64,000 bases of DNA from positions 62,001 through 126,000 of the forward strand of contig CALYLW010000039.1 of the NCBI GenBank assembly GCA_944989445.1, in the 5' to 3' direction. Below are positions 22,421 to 32,956 of the stretch, piece by piece. The stretch's first letter is position 1, and every line of letters starts with the position of its first letter. The stretch comes from Ampullaceana balthica. Lineage: Eukaryota > Mollusca > Gastropoda > Lymnaeidae. A program made the translations under genes and the position numbers. The notes under the pieces were generated by a model, which worked only from the letters and a program-made list of their open reading frames with translations, ran no database searches and had not been told where the DNA came from.

Positions 22421-22711
22421 AAACTAGTAAGATAATAAATAAAAAGATAGCTAGGTGTATGCACAAAAATAACCTCTGAAAAATATCAAGTGAAGTTTTT
22501 TTCTGAAGTTATAAAGGCTATTGGGTCATTGGAAGCAGCACTAAAAATAAAATATTAAAACTTTATATCATATCTTTCATAGCACAATAATTTTAAATTA
22601 AAACAAAATGCGCCATAAGTGATTCCAAGATTGACGTAGACAGAAATTTAATGACGAAAATAGTTAAAATAATTTTCCATTACGCATGTATTGATCCCTC
22701 TGTATACACAG

Positions 22712-22928
22712 GTGTCAAACGACGGGGTCGAACAGACCTGTGGTGCAAACATCGCTGGTCAAAACAGTCTCTGGTCGCATTTACAGCATTGAACCGTCCG
22801 GAGTCGAAAAGTCCAGTGTGGAAGGTCGTGTATCCGAAGAAAATGTGCCATTTGAACTTCAAATGATGTTATGTCTTCTTGTTATCTTTATACTGAGCAA
22901 TATTTTTTTTCTATTTTTACTTTTTTAA
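22712..22928 (+). CDS. Possible terminal exon with C-terminal membrane anchor
   Basis: After CTGTATACACAG an open frame encodes QTTGSNRPVVQTSLVKTVSG, IYSIEPSGVEKSSVEGRVSE and ENVPFELQ. It then has a hydrophobic stretch (MMLCLLVIFILSNIFFLFLL) that ends at TAA three bases later. The first two-thirds have balanced base composition in an AT-rich setting, which suggests real coding. If so it would be the tail of a tail-anchored or single-pass membrane protein. No homologue recognised and no upstream exon identified; another frame through the same bases is also open, so confidence is limited. Confidence 0.35.
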
Positions 22929-23718
22929 ACCAATCTCCAAAAGTAAAATCAATTTAGGTTGGGAAAGAGGGGTTACACCGTAATATTTAAAAACACCAGA
23001 TGAAACCACACACGCTACGTCACTGCTCCATAACATTTTTTTAAAATTGGTATATTTTTTTATTATTGTCTTTACATGTGACTCAAATCTCAGTCAAGAA
23101 AATATTAAACATATTAAAATTTAGAGGAATAAAAAATTACATCTGTAATGTGCACAATGTCTAGGTTTAAATTGATATGTTTCTTTACAAAAAGTAGTTG
23201 GGGGGGGGGTTCTTAAGTTTTTTTTAAAAGTAGATTTAAAATAACCAACTTTAATTCAAAATAAAAATGGTTGCAAGACTTGATCATCACTTTTCTTTTA
23301 TTTATATAGTAAGTCCTTTTTTTTGTTATCCGCAATTCTTCGTCCACTATAATAATAATGACCTCAAAAACACTGACAGGTATCAGCCACCTGTCTGTAG
23401 CAAAGAAACACGATGAAAATATTTAAAGGGCATTTTTTTTCAAGAAGTTTTTGCATAAAAATGTGTTATGTATCCTGGACTAGGATAGTCAGTAGATCAT
23501 TGAAAGAAATCATATTCCATGCAATAAAAATGAAAAATTTAGGTATATTAAAAAAAGGCAGACATGCTTGTCTTGGCTTTAGCAGCGACTCTAATAGTAA
23601 ATGAAACAATTACACAACGGCAAGCTGAAAGGATTTTGAGGAAATCAACTTTCTAACGCTATAGTGAGATATCAGTCGGAGGACTGATGGTGATGAAGAT
23701 GATGTAGTTAACTTCAAT
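22929..23718. other. AT-rich DNA, no feature found
   Basis: Poly-G and poly-T runs near 23,200-23,230. The 63-codon frame at 23,413 has no support. Confidence 0.45.
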
Positions 23719-24022
23719 GGGGACGCGGTGGTCGAGTGGCAGCGCGCTCGACTAGCGTACCGATGGTCACGGGTTCGAATCCATGTCAAGGCAAGGATTT
23801 GTTCCCGGGGACTAGGGCGTCCCTGAGTCACCCAGCTATGAATGGGTACCTAACACTAGTTAGGCGGCTGGGTAATGCGTGTACCCACAAAGCCGTGGCC
23901 TGTGAACGCTGCATCACTTGCCAACAGATCATCTGTCATGGTGGACGCAATTACCTTCTGCATAGAAGGAGCGTCTGTATTGATAAGATAAGATAAGATA
24001 AGATAAGATAAGATAAGATAAG
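23719..24022 (+). mobile_element. tRNA-derived SINE, full-length, (GATAA)n tail
   Basis: The tRNA-like head has an A box (TGGTCGAGTGG, 23729-23739) and a B box (GGTTCGAATCC, 23772-23782) at normal pol III promoter spacing. A SINE body follows, with GTCCCTGAGTCACCCAGCT and GGCCTGTGAACGCTGCATCA, and a tail of about eight GATAA units from 23,982. Transcription would be by RNA polymerase III from the internal promoter, with mobilisation by a LINE. Related copies: 45,122, 57,774 (reversed and split) and a tail fragment at 54,712. Confidence 0.85.
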
Positions 24023-24492
24023 TTAGTGTTATTGTACACTTGAACAAGAAATTCAATGTGAAATAGTTACTTGATGCTAGAACTTGATGCTTCGTAGTTA
24101 TTTTTGCAGGTTTATTACTCACATAATAATTTCAATTTGTGATTAATCTAGAGTGTTACAAACTAAAAAAGTTTAAGCAACTATAGTCTCTCGTCAATGC
24201 CTGATTATTCTCTGCTAAATATAGTTGTGTAGTTTTTTCATTAACAAAATAATTTACATTTCAGACAATCCAAAACATTTTTATATTGTAAATCATCGGA
24301 ATCATTTATTATATTTTAAGTGTGAAAAAATAAAGTTTATTTAAATCAAATTATCTCAAAAAAGGACGAATACACTCATGATATGTAATGTAAATGCATT
24401 ATATGTGCTTATTTGTCCTTTTTAAGACAGTTTTGTAAGCATCAAAAAAAAATTGTGTAATAAAAAAACGTTAAAAAAATAATTTTTGACAA
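24023..24492. other. AT-rich DNA, no feature found
   Basis: Nothing recognised apart from the outer border of the next element near its right edge. Confidence 0.5.
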
Positions 24493-24921
24493 TTAATCCT
24501 GTATATAGGAGACATAACTGAAAGAATGTTCATTAAATGCGCAGCGCAAGACAATCCAAAAATACAAAATTTTAGTTATGTCTCGTAATACATGTTTAAT
24601 ATAATGCGCACCGATCGGGAATATATTTTTAAAAACTATTGTCAATATAATACGCACATTATTGTGCGACAGGAAAAGGTTGTTCAATCTAATACGCACT
24701 GCGAGACTATCACAAAAATTAACATGTTTAATAGAGATAAATAAAGAAACCCTAAAATTCATTAATTTAATTACGGTACATTCGATCTATCTGAAATTTT
24801 GATACCTCATTTTTATCATCTTCACGAGTCTGCCTAGGAAATAAAAATCGATCAAAAGTTTTTTAGGAAAAAGAAAGGCCGGCAGCAAACAGACGCAAAA
24901 AAAGATAATATAAAGGATTTA
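24493..24921. mobile_element. Asymmetric inverted-repeat element, copy 2
   Basis: Left inverted repeat TTAATCCTGTATAT (decayed) and right end ATATAAAGGATTTA. The interior carries ATAATGCGCACCGATC and ACGGTACATTCGATCTATCT. It is followed after a few bases by the start of copy 3. Confidence 0.6.
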
Positions 24922-24924
24922 ATA

Positions 24925-25185
24925 AAAGAAAACGTAAAAAACCAAGTTTTTGACTATAAATCCTTTATGAACGAGACATAATAAAAGAATGTCCATTATA
25001 ATACGCAGCGTAAGACCATCCATAAATACAAAATTGTAGTTATGTGTCGTAAAAAATGTTTAATATAATGCGCACCGATCAGGAATATGTTTATAAAAAG
25101 TGTTGTCAATAAAATACGCACCTTATTGCGTGACAGGAAAGTTTGTTCAGTATAATATGCACCACGACACTATAGCAAAATAAAA
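24925..25185. mobile_element. Asymmetric inverted-repeat element, copy 3 (right part missing)
   Basis: Starts with CGTAAAAAACCAAGTTTTTG and TAAATCCTTTATGA (24957). It matches the family until about 25,185, where the next copy begins, so its right half is lost. Confidence 0.6.
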
Positions 25186-25660
25186 ACAACCCGTAAAAAA
25201 ACAAGTTTTTGACTATAAATCCTTTACGTATGAGACGTAACTAAAAGAATGTTCATTATAACACGCAGCGCAAGACCATCCAAAAATACAAAATTGCAGT
25301 TGTGTCGTAAAACGTGTTTAATATAAAGCGCACCGATCAGGAATAGGTTTATAAAAAGTGTTGTCAGTAAAATACGCACCTTATTGCGCGACAGAAAGGT
25401 TGTTCAATATAATACGCACACGACGCTCTATCTCAAAAAATAGCATGATACATAGGAATAAATAAAATAATCTAAAAAATCAATAATTTAATTACGGTAC
25501 ATGCGATCGATCTGAAATTTTGATACATTGTTTTTATCATCGGTACAAAACTGCCTGAAAAATTTCAGCTCGCTATCTTGCGAGCAAGTGGGTTAAAAAT
25601 CGATCAAAAGTTTTGGCGACAAGGTCGGTCGGTCGGACGCTCGTTCCCACACAGAGATAA
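25186..25660. mobile_element. Asymmetric inverted-repeat element, copy 4
   Basis: Begins ACCCGTAAAAAAACAAG with TAAATCCTTTACGTA at 25,216. The whole conserved core is present, with a degenerate right end (GATAAAGATT) after a GGTCGGTCGG run. Confidence 0.6.
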
Positions 25661-25669
25661 AGATTAAAA

Positions 25670-25912
25670 AAGATACATGTTACACAGAGATAAATAAAGA
25701 TAATCTAAAAATTCATTAATTTAATTACGGTACATTCGATTTATCTGAAATTTCGATAGATCTTTTTTATCATTGGCACGCGTCTGCCTGCAAAATTTCA
25801 GCTCCCTAGTATACGAGGAAACGGGTTAAAATTGATCCAAAGTTTTTTCGGCAACGCCCGCCTGAAATCAAGCAAGCAAGCAGACAACACGAGCTAATAT
25901 ATAAAGGATTTA
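25670..25912. mobile_element. Asymmetric inverted-repeat element, copy 5 (left part missing)
   Basis: Only the right half: ACGGTACATTCGATTTATCT, then AAGCAAGCAAGCAGACAACA, then ATATATAAAGGATTTA at the end. Confidence 0.6.
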
Positions 25913-26283
25913 AAAATGCAGGTTTCTTATGTATGGATATGTGGTTGTGTATATGTGTTTGCATGTGTGTGTGTGTGTGTGTGTGTGTGTTCGTGTGTGT
26001 GGATCGTTATCAGCGAGTCGTTGTATCAAAATAACTAGAAGAGGGGAAAAATAAGGTAAATTCTAAGCTCCAATAATAGTGTAATTTATTTACAAATAAA
26101 TTTCTAGAATCAAAAAATGTTTTTGTAACACTTGTTTAAGACCGACCATTTGTTTAAAATAAAATCAATGGTAGTGACTATGTTATATAACTAATCCACT
26201 TCAATTTGTGTGTATAGTATCACTATTGTGTATCTATATCTATATTTATATATATATTATATATATATATATATATAACTATA

Positions 26284-26323
<40 letters not shown>
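25913..26323. repeat. (GT)n and (TA)n microsatellites
   Basis: (GT)n at 25,963-25,990 and (TA)n in two blocks at 26,235-26,321. The latter abuts the outermost element of the nest that follows. Confidence 0.85.
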
Positions 26324-27542
26324 CAAGGAGTCCTCGAGTTACACCGGTCCCGACTTACGGTGTTATGTGGTTACTAATGCGTCCCCATAAAAAATATTTT
26401 TTAAAAATAATATTACGCGTCATTCCATCATTCTTCATTCGTTCTTTTTTTTAAATGTGTATACGTGGTAAGAAATTGTTCCTTGTTTATAGCACTGAAC
26501 GTAGAGTGCTTTACATTATATATTTTTTATGTTTTTGGGCAGTGGTCCCCAAATCTCTAGGTCATGGACCGTACCGGGCCGTGGTACAAATGGTACCAGG
26601 CCGCCAAAGGAACATTAAATTATTTAAATTGTATTTTACATTGGTGTTTTTTCTCTCTGGATTTTTGCATCTTCCATACAAGAGGCAATAGCGTGTAACC
26701 CTTTTTGGTGGCACCCTGTCAAAAGAACATCAATGACACATTAGCGCAGATCGGACTTCGATCCCTTCTATTTGGGATACAATGTAAATGAATTGTTAGG
26801 GTTTTTCTACCATAAATGTTTCCATGGAATTCCATTATTAGGTCTTGTCATAATATGGCATAAATCTATAAATAAAACTATACGGGTCTTTTTTATGGAC
26901 GAATTTCTTTAAAAATTTAATTAAAGATACGAGTCAAAATGTAAATGTAGGTATATTGAGAAGGAAGTATCTTATCATCTATTTCAGTGGTTCCCAAAGT
27001 GGTCCGTACGGACCCCCAGGGGTCCACGGAACCCTTTCAGGGGGTCCGTGGAAAATTAAATTTGATTTGGGGGTCCCTGAACAACGTCAGGGGGTCCGCG
27101 CAAGGTTTAATATAAAATAATAAAACTGATACATTTTTATTATTATTGAAATTAAAATAAATGATAATAAATAAAATAGTATGTGAATGCCTGTTCTACT
27201 AATTAAATACCATCTTAGATACTATCCTTCATGGATACAATGTTGTTTTACGTAGAAAAAGTAGTATAACTACTGTAATTCCACATCTATAACCAATCAA
27301 AATACTTGGTTTGTTGAAAGGCCAAGCTTGATGCAGAAGAAATGTCGAATTCCCTATAACTATAAGTAGAAAAATACAAATTATTAACTTGAATCTACCA
27401 GGGTTGCAAGGTTGTGTATTTTTCGATGTGTCGGGAAGTTATATTTATCTAAATTGTATCTATCAAATATGTTTTCATAGGGCTTTACGTATTCCATGAA
27501 AACTAATCTAACAGTTGTTACAGATAAGAGAATGAGTGAGCC

Positions 27543-27655
27543 CAAGGCTGAATTTAGACTTGATGGGGCCCTAAGCTATTTAAGGCCCTTTTGAAATCTA
27601 GAAGGCAGGGGCCCTAAGTTATAGCTTGTCTAGCTAATAGGTAAATCCAGCACTG
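27543..27655. mobile_element. hAT MITE, 113 bp, perfect target duplication
   Basis: Ends CAAGGCTGAATTTA and (reversed) CAGTGCTGGATTTA are imperfect inverted repeats enclosing GGGGCCCTAAG motifs. Flanked by AGTGAGCC exactly on both sides (27,535-27,542 and 27,656-27,663). Confidence 0.8.
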
Positions 27656-27709
27656 AGTGAGCCGAAGAAACAATTCCGTCAATATGGTGTTAATGAATAT
27701 TTGAAGTAT

Positions 27710-28464
27710 GGCTAAATGTTTGGAAACAGATAAGAAAGGTGAAATGTTATTAACTGAATTTTTAAAAGAATGTTTGAAGTTAAAGCAGTACTCTTGACTT
27801 TCTGGCATACAAGCTGTACCAAATGTATTTTCAGTAAATTGAGTCATTCATCAAGATCAAATATTCAAAAAAATCTTAGTGAAAGTTTGCATGGATCACT
27901 ACATTATGTCATTAGAGCAGTTAATAAAATCAAAAGGAATGCCTTGATGAGAGATTATTTGCTCACTATGGTTTGGATATTGAAGAAGCCTATAATTGAT
28001 TATTTATTCACACAGAAGTACGCTGGTTATCATCACGTACATATTTAAATCGATTTAATGCTCTCTTTGATTCAGTGTCCGAATTCCTGGAAAACAAAGA
28101 CAATTAGCATTACAATTAACTTTAAAAAATGACATATCCTTTATGAATGAATTATTTACCCAACTTTAACGAAACTAATTTGAAACTACAACTACTACAA
28201 GGTAACCGATTAAATTTAATCAAAACTAAAAGCGTTATGTCTGAGTTTGTTGCAAACCTTTTTCTGTGCAAACAAAACTTTGGAACAGGAGAATGTTCTC
28301 AGTTTTCAAATATTTTGAATTTGAAAAATAGAGATAAAGATTTGCTTGCTTACTCTCAAAACTTAACGGCTCTTCATGCAGACCTCAGACCTGAACCAAA
28401 GATTTGTAGGCATTCGTCACTATTGGATATTTCCGAATGGCAGTTGAACTCTTTAGCACATTGA
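27710..28464 (+). pseudogene. hAT transposase fragment (ZBED/SCAND3-like C-terminal half)
   Basis: The plus strand encodes, in order, SLHYVIRAVNKIKRNALMRD, a decayed version of the family's HTEVRWLSRG segment (FLFTKVRWLSSR across a frameshift near 28,000), FNALFDSVSEFLENKDKQLA, then LNETNLKLQLLQGNRLNLIK and FVANLFLCKQNF. This order matches the C-terminal part of vertebrate-type ZBED5/SCAND3 hAT transposases. Frameshifts and stops break it, and the N-terminal zinc finger and catalytic core are absent. It belongs to hAT B; a reversed homologue is at 30,175-30,456. Confidence 0.65.
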
Positions 28465-28637
28465 TAATCTCAGGTCCAAAACACAGATGAATACATACTA
28501 ATAGATCAAATATTCAGTGGCGTTATGAACCTCATCATGAAAAACAAGAACAACAAAAATAAAAATAATAAACGACTATAAATTGGTGCTCGTGAGGATT
28601 TGCGGTTCCTACACACAAACATTGAGTCGGTCATAAA

Positions 28638-28972
28638 TCCTATATATTAAAAGGCTATGTTCCGTGCGGTCATCGATAGCGATTGGTCCCTCAAACACAT
28701 ATGACTCCTACAGCCAATCATATTGAACACGTTATGCGGACGTTCAAAACGAGTTATTTTTTGTGCAGTATTTCTTCCAAGACTTTATTTTGAGTTATGC
28801 GCGTTGGGATTTATAGTCAAAAGCTCTGTTTTTACGAGTTATTTATTTTAACTATAATGAATAGTATTTTTGACGTGATGCACATCTATGCCGGTCGACA
28901 CGGCTATTGGAGGGGAGTTAAAACATGCCACCGAACGGTGACGGAACGTCCTTGGACGGGCTTTGTTGCTCG
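28638..28972 (+). mobile_element. Non-autonomous Helitron, 335 bp, inside hAT B
   Basis: Begins TCCTATATATTAAAAGGC after an A. It ends in a hairpin (CGTCCTTGGACG) followed by GGCTTTGTTGCTCG and then T, where CTCG is a changed CTAG. Insertion between A and T with no duplication fits Helitrons. A reversed relative with an intact CTAG end is at 46,337. Both contain the GGGATTT(A/G)TAGTCAAAA block that is also found, reversed, in the asymmetric inverted-repeat family. Confidence 0.65.
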
Positions 28973-29269
28973 TACACTCATAAAATCTCATCACGTTAAT
29001 CCAAGTTATTAATTGTTTTCAATTTAATCTTAAAGAAAAGTGATAATTTCAATAAATACCGTACTTTTCATCAAAATGTTGCTTTTGTAATTTTTGTACT
29101 ATGAATTTATAAAGTTTGTTTCACTTGGGGGTCCATGGGGAAGTTTTGAATATAAAAGGGGTCCGTGGGTCAAACAAGTTTTGAGAACCACTGATCTGTT
29201 TGTTAATTATTTGTTAACTTAAGACAGCTTATTGGACTTGAAAAAGGAAAATCATTTTCGTAATTTTCA

Positions 29270-29960
29270 AAATTTGCTAAAGTTATTAACACCCTTAACT
29301 CACGCCAGTTTGAGCAGCTTCGTGAGGAGATTAACGCAGCACGCAGATGCCTTCTTTTTAACAAAGAGGAAAACGCTAACCAGAGTATTAGAATTATGAG
29401 AGCCATCGCTAGGATTTCTCTTAGAAAACAAGTCGCTGCTGGCAGCACATTTCAGTGACAGGGTATGGATCGCAAAACTGGCTTTCCTGTGTGACATATT
29501 CAGCCAGCACAATGAACTCAATCTCTCCCTCCAAAGGGAAAATGACAACTGTTTTCATGTTGGCAGTCAAAGTAGCTGTGTTTAAAGCCAAACTGGAGTT
29601 GTGGAGGTGGTGCTTGAACATAGGCATTTAGGATATATTTCAAACATTAGCGGGCATTCTAGCGAGACCAAGCCTGAGCATTCATTGTCCCAGTTGGCCT
29701 ACGATCATCTTTCTTTGCTTTTAAGAAGAATTTGAGCGCTAAGTCCCACCACAGAAGACCCAAAAACTGCTATGATGTGGATCCTTAACCCATTTGTCAA
29801 CAGACCAGGCGATTCTTGCATGTCTCTGCAAGAAGAAGTTCAACTATTAGAGATTGCAATTGCCGGCGACCTTAAAACTTCGCTCGAGAAAAGAAACTCT
29901 ATTTTGCAATTTTGAAAGATTTTGAAAATGAGAACATTCTCTTCTTCACAAGTTTTTTTT
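29270..29960 (+). pseudogene. hAT A transposase fragment (ZBED5/GTF2IRD2-like)
   Basis: The plus-strand frame contains TLTRVLEL, then AAHFSDRVWIAKLAFLCDIF, SQHNELNLSLQREND and, after a frameshift, ETKPEHSLSQLAYDHLSLLL, WILNPFVNRPGDSCMSLQEE and VQLLEIAIAGDLKTSLEK. The order and residues match the C-terminal region of this hAT group (consensus of the type WLAKLAFLCDIFSHLNELNL). At least three frame breaks make it a pseudogene. It is separate from, and differs in sequence from, the hAT B transposase. Confidence 0.7.
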
Positions 29961-30107
29961 TGTGCAGAAAAAGGTTTCCAACAATTTCAGACATTAAGTT
30001 TTAGTTTTGATTAAATTTAATTGGTCGATTTGTAGTTTCAAAATAGTTGTTTGTTAAATTTGACAAATAAATCATTCATAAAGGATATCTCATTTTTGAG
30101 TTAATTG

Positions 30108-31127
30108 TGTCGCGAATCACTGTCTTTGCTTTCCAGGAGGTCCCACACTGAATCAAACAGAGCATAAAAGTAATTTAAATATGTACTTGATAAACAATGT
30201 ACTCTTGTGAGAATAAGTAAACGATTATAGTCTTCTTCATTTTCCAAACAGTCTTGAGCAAAATTCTCTCATTGAAGGAATTCCTTTTAATTTTATTGAC
30301 TGATCTAATGACATTATCTAGTGACTCATGCAATCTTTCACTAAGAATTTTTTTTGCGAATAAATGATGTGATGAATGATACAATGTACTGAAAATATAT
30401 TCGGTACAACTTGTTTTAAATATGCCAGAAAGTCCATGATATAGATTTAACTTCATTAAAAAAATCTTTTAATTCAGTAAATAACGTTTCACCTTATGTA
30501 AAATTTTCCAAACATCATTTAGCCATACTTCAAATTTCAAATAATCAAACAAACACTATATTGTCAGCATATTTTTTTTTGAGATCACCAATTCTCTTAT
30601 CTGTTGTAACAAGCCACCGTTAATAATTATTAACTTTTGCAATTTAATGCTGCAGTAGAGACCCTTTGGAAAACATTATTGAAGTAGGTATACACGTAAC
30701 TTTCCTGACACATAGAAAATTACCCAACCTTGAAGCCTCGTAGATTCACGTTAAAAATTATATTTTTCTGACCTACGTAAAGAATTTCACATTTCTTACG
30801 CATCAAACTTGACCTTTAAATAAAACAAGTATTTTGATAGGTTATTGTTGTGGAAATTACCGTAGTTCTACAACCTTTTCTAGGTACAACAACATTGTAC
30901 TCCATGACTGATATACACTAAGATGGTATTAATCAGTAGAAAACGTATTCAGATACTATTTTATTTATTGCTATTTTAAAAATTTTCCATTAAAATAAAA
31001 ATGGATCACAATTTTATTAAACCTTGCACGGACCCTTGGCGTAGTTCGGGGACCCCAAATTCAAATTTATTTTTTCATGGTACCGGGGACCCCTCAGGCT
31101 CCATAGGGACCACTTCGAGAACCACTG
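30108..31127 (-). mobile_element. Second copy of hAT B, reversed and truncated
   Basis: Its terminus, reading leftwards from 31127, is CAGTGGTTCTCGAAGTGGTC. The minus-strand frame at 30,456-30,175 (FKTSCTEYIFSTLYHSSHHL, then RLHESLDNVIRSVNKIKRNS) is homologous to 27,770-28,048. The copy stops at about 30,108, inside a segment related to GTGTCCGAATTCCTGG at 28,077, so its other half is deleted. Confidence 0.65.
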
Positions 31128-31546
31128 GCTTACACCATCTCTATCCCTCCCTCACGTGTTTTAACTATTTTTTACCTTTTTTTTGGTAAAGAATTGTTGT
31201 TTTTTAATACTTTTTATGTGATTAACTGTTACATTTGTTTATGACACTGTACTAGTATATATATATATATTTTTTTTTATGTTCAGACCTACACTAAAAT
31301 TCGAGATACGACGTTTCTTAAGAACGGAACAACTTCGTAACTCGTGGTCTACCTGTATATACACACATACATATTATATATACATATTATTAGAAATGAT
31401 AAGCTACTAAATATCTAGACTGAACTATCTTAAACCGATATCTCCTCATAAAGTTGCATATGAGTCCGATTCATATTACATGTATTCAGGTAATCGTTTA
31501 TTTCAGACAAAAAAACGAAAGAAAAAAACTTATTTATGTATATATA

Positions 31547-31616
<70 letters not shown>

Positions 31617-31995
31617 TTATGTTATGCCCAAAGCCCGAAGTTTGGCCAGTTCGCGAACTGTACTTACAATCAACATTGTATATGATAATTTGGCTGGCCA
31701 ATTCTCGAAGTGGTGGAGAATCCTTGGCCAAAGCTCAATATAGTCGTGTAAGAGTGCCCGGTAGCGACACAGCTGTCGTCACTCTTGTGACGATACTATT
31801 CCATTCGTATGCCATTTTGAATAGTTCTTATTATTCTGACACAGGATCATTTAAACAATTTTTTATTATATAGACCTCTCAAAAAAAAACAGCAGAAGAA
31901 GTTGCTTACCAGCTACGTGATGTCTCAAACACTCAATATATATAAACCAAACGACATTAAGCTGACTTTATTATTTTCATGACAATGCTGTTGGT
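31128..31995. other. AT-rich DNA with (TA)n
   Basis: (TA)n runs at 31,254-31,270 and 31,536-31,612. The 139-codon plus frame at 31,454 reads through the Tyr-Ile repeat and is not credible. No gene. Confidence 0.6.
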
Positions 31996-32956
31996 ATGTA
32001 TCTACATGATCCCATCAAATATTGTAATAAATCGATGAAAGTAATTGAAACCAGAATGGGATCCTATTTGTGCAAAAGAATTCTAAGCGGTTATATACAT
32101 GAAGCACTCAGATGGAAGACACTTTTATGCAACCCAAGATTTGCTGACGATATAGATATTTTTGCTGAGAAAAGTAAAGAACCATAGAAGCTCACTGAAA
32201 AACTTGCAGACAGACCAGGTGCAAATGGAATGGAAGTCAGCTCAGAGAAACGCAAGACTTCATTTGCCAGTATGGCAAACATCATAATGAACCATCAATA
32301 GCTGAAAGAGGTACATAATTTCAGATACGTAGGAGCCATTATATATAGAAATGATACCTGTGAAGATGAGATTAGAGTTAAAATTAGGTCGGCAATGGCA
32401 GCAATAACGAAATTAATCAAAATAATGAACATCAAAACATTTGCCTCCCAACAAAGCTCAGGCTACACAGAGCTCTCGCTAAAACCATTGTCCTGTATGT
32501 ATATGAGACTTGGACACTACTGGAAACAACTGAAAGCAAGCTGCAGGCGCTTGAAAAACAACGCATGAGAAAAATTATCCAGATCTCTTTTCTAGAACAC
32601 AAGATCAATGAGTAAGTCTGCGACATAAAAACCTCCATTGCGGGTCGTCAACAATCATTATAGCCACAATTAAGAGACGCAACCTGGCGTGGTTCAGTCA
32701 TGTGCTGCGACATAATAGCCTGAGAAAAGGCATCAATTAAGGCACTGTAGAAGGGGCCGGTGAAGAGGTCGACAGCGGAAGAGTTGCCTTGACAACATAA
32801 AATAATGGACAGGGTGATGTTGAATGAATTATTGGCCACCGCTCAAGATAGGCAAATATGGAGATCGTTGTCTGTTAATGTGTCCATGCGATCCCCCCCC
32901 CCACCCAACGACCCGATGGTCACGGGACAGATGATGATGGCGATGATGATGATGTG
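31996..32956 (+). pseudogene. Non-LTR retrotransposon (LINE) reverse-transcriptase 3' fragment
   Basis: The plus strand reads NPRFADDIDIFAEKSKEP, the F-A-D-D box of reverse transcriptase with both catalytic aspartates. It continues LTEKLADRPGANGMEVSSEK and HNFRYVGAIIYRNDTCEDEI, and ends with decayed versions of the downstream ETWT, AWFGHV and GRQRKSWLDNIK-type segments. Several stops and frameshifts occur. The copy starts part-way through the RT domain (5' truncation) and ends in a GATGAT-type tail at about 32,927-32,956, as expected for a LINE 3' end. The clade is not assigned. Confidence 0.75.

Larger units (their letters stand above)
26985..29193 (+). mobile_element. hAT element B, complete ends, 2.2 kb
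   Basis: Left end CAGTGGTTCCCAAAGTGGTC and right end GTTTTGAGAACCACTG are inverted. Flanks ATCTATTT (26977-26984) and ATCTGTTT (29194-29201) are an 8-bp duplication with one change. The ends carry repeated GGGGGTCCGTGG-type motifs. It contains a degraded plus-strand transposase, a 113-bp hAT MITE (27,543) and a Helitron (28,638). The inserted Helitron and MITE are younger than hAT B, which is younger than hAT A. Confidence 0.8.
26540..30107 (+). mobile_element. hAT element A (right end not found), host of nested insertions
   Basis: The left end CAGTGGTCCCCAAATCTCTA followed by GGACCGTACCGGGCCG is hAT-like. A plus-strand transposase C-terminal part lies at 29,270-29,960, beyond the 2.2-kb hAT B inserted at 26,985. 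A paralogous stretch at about 45,990-46,320 (GATTCGAGTCAATATGTAAA, then GACAGCTTATTGGACTTGAA) lacks hAT B and so documents the empty site. The right terminus is lost near 30,108, where a reversed hAT B fragment begins. Confidence 0.55.
26324..31355. mobile_element. Possible outer Tigger/pogo-like element enclosing the nest
   Basis: The left end (CAAGGAGTCCTCGAGTTACA, 26324) and reversed right end (CAGGTAGACCACGAGTTACG, from 31355) are imperfect inverted repeats. A related single end (ACAGGTAGTCCTCCGGTTAC) is at 1440. TA-rich flanks fit a TA target, but the exact duplication is not clean. Everything between is later hAT and Helitron material. Confidence 0.35.

Noticed and set aside
23719..23790. 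tRNA gene
   Set aside because: Pol III boxes are present but the cloverleaf is not followed by a proper acceptor end, and the sequence continues into a SINE body with a GATAA tail.
26324..31355. Exact TA target duplication for the outer Tigger-like element
   Set aside because: The left flank reads TT rather than TA, so I report the element only at low confidence.
31454..31873. 139-codon ORF with Tyr-Ile run
   Set aside because: Reads through a (TA)n tract; no domain on either side.
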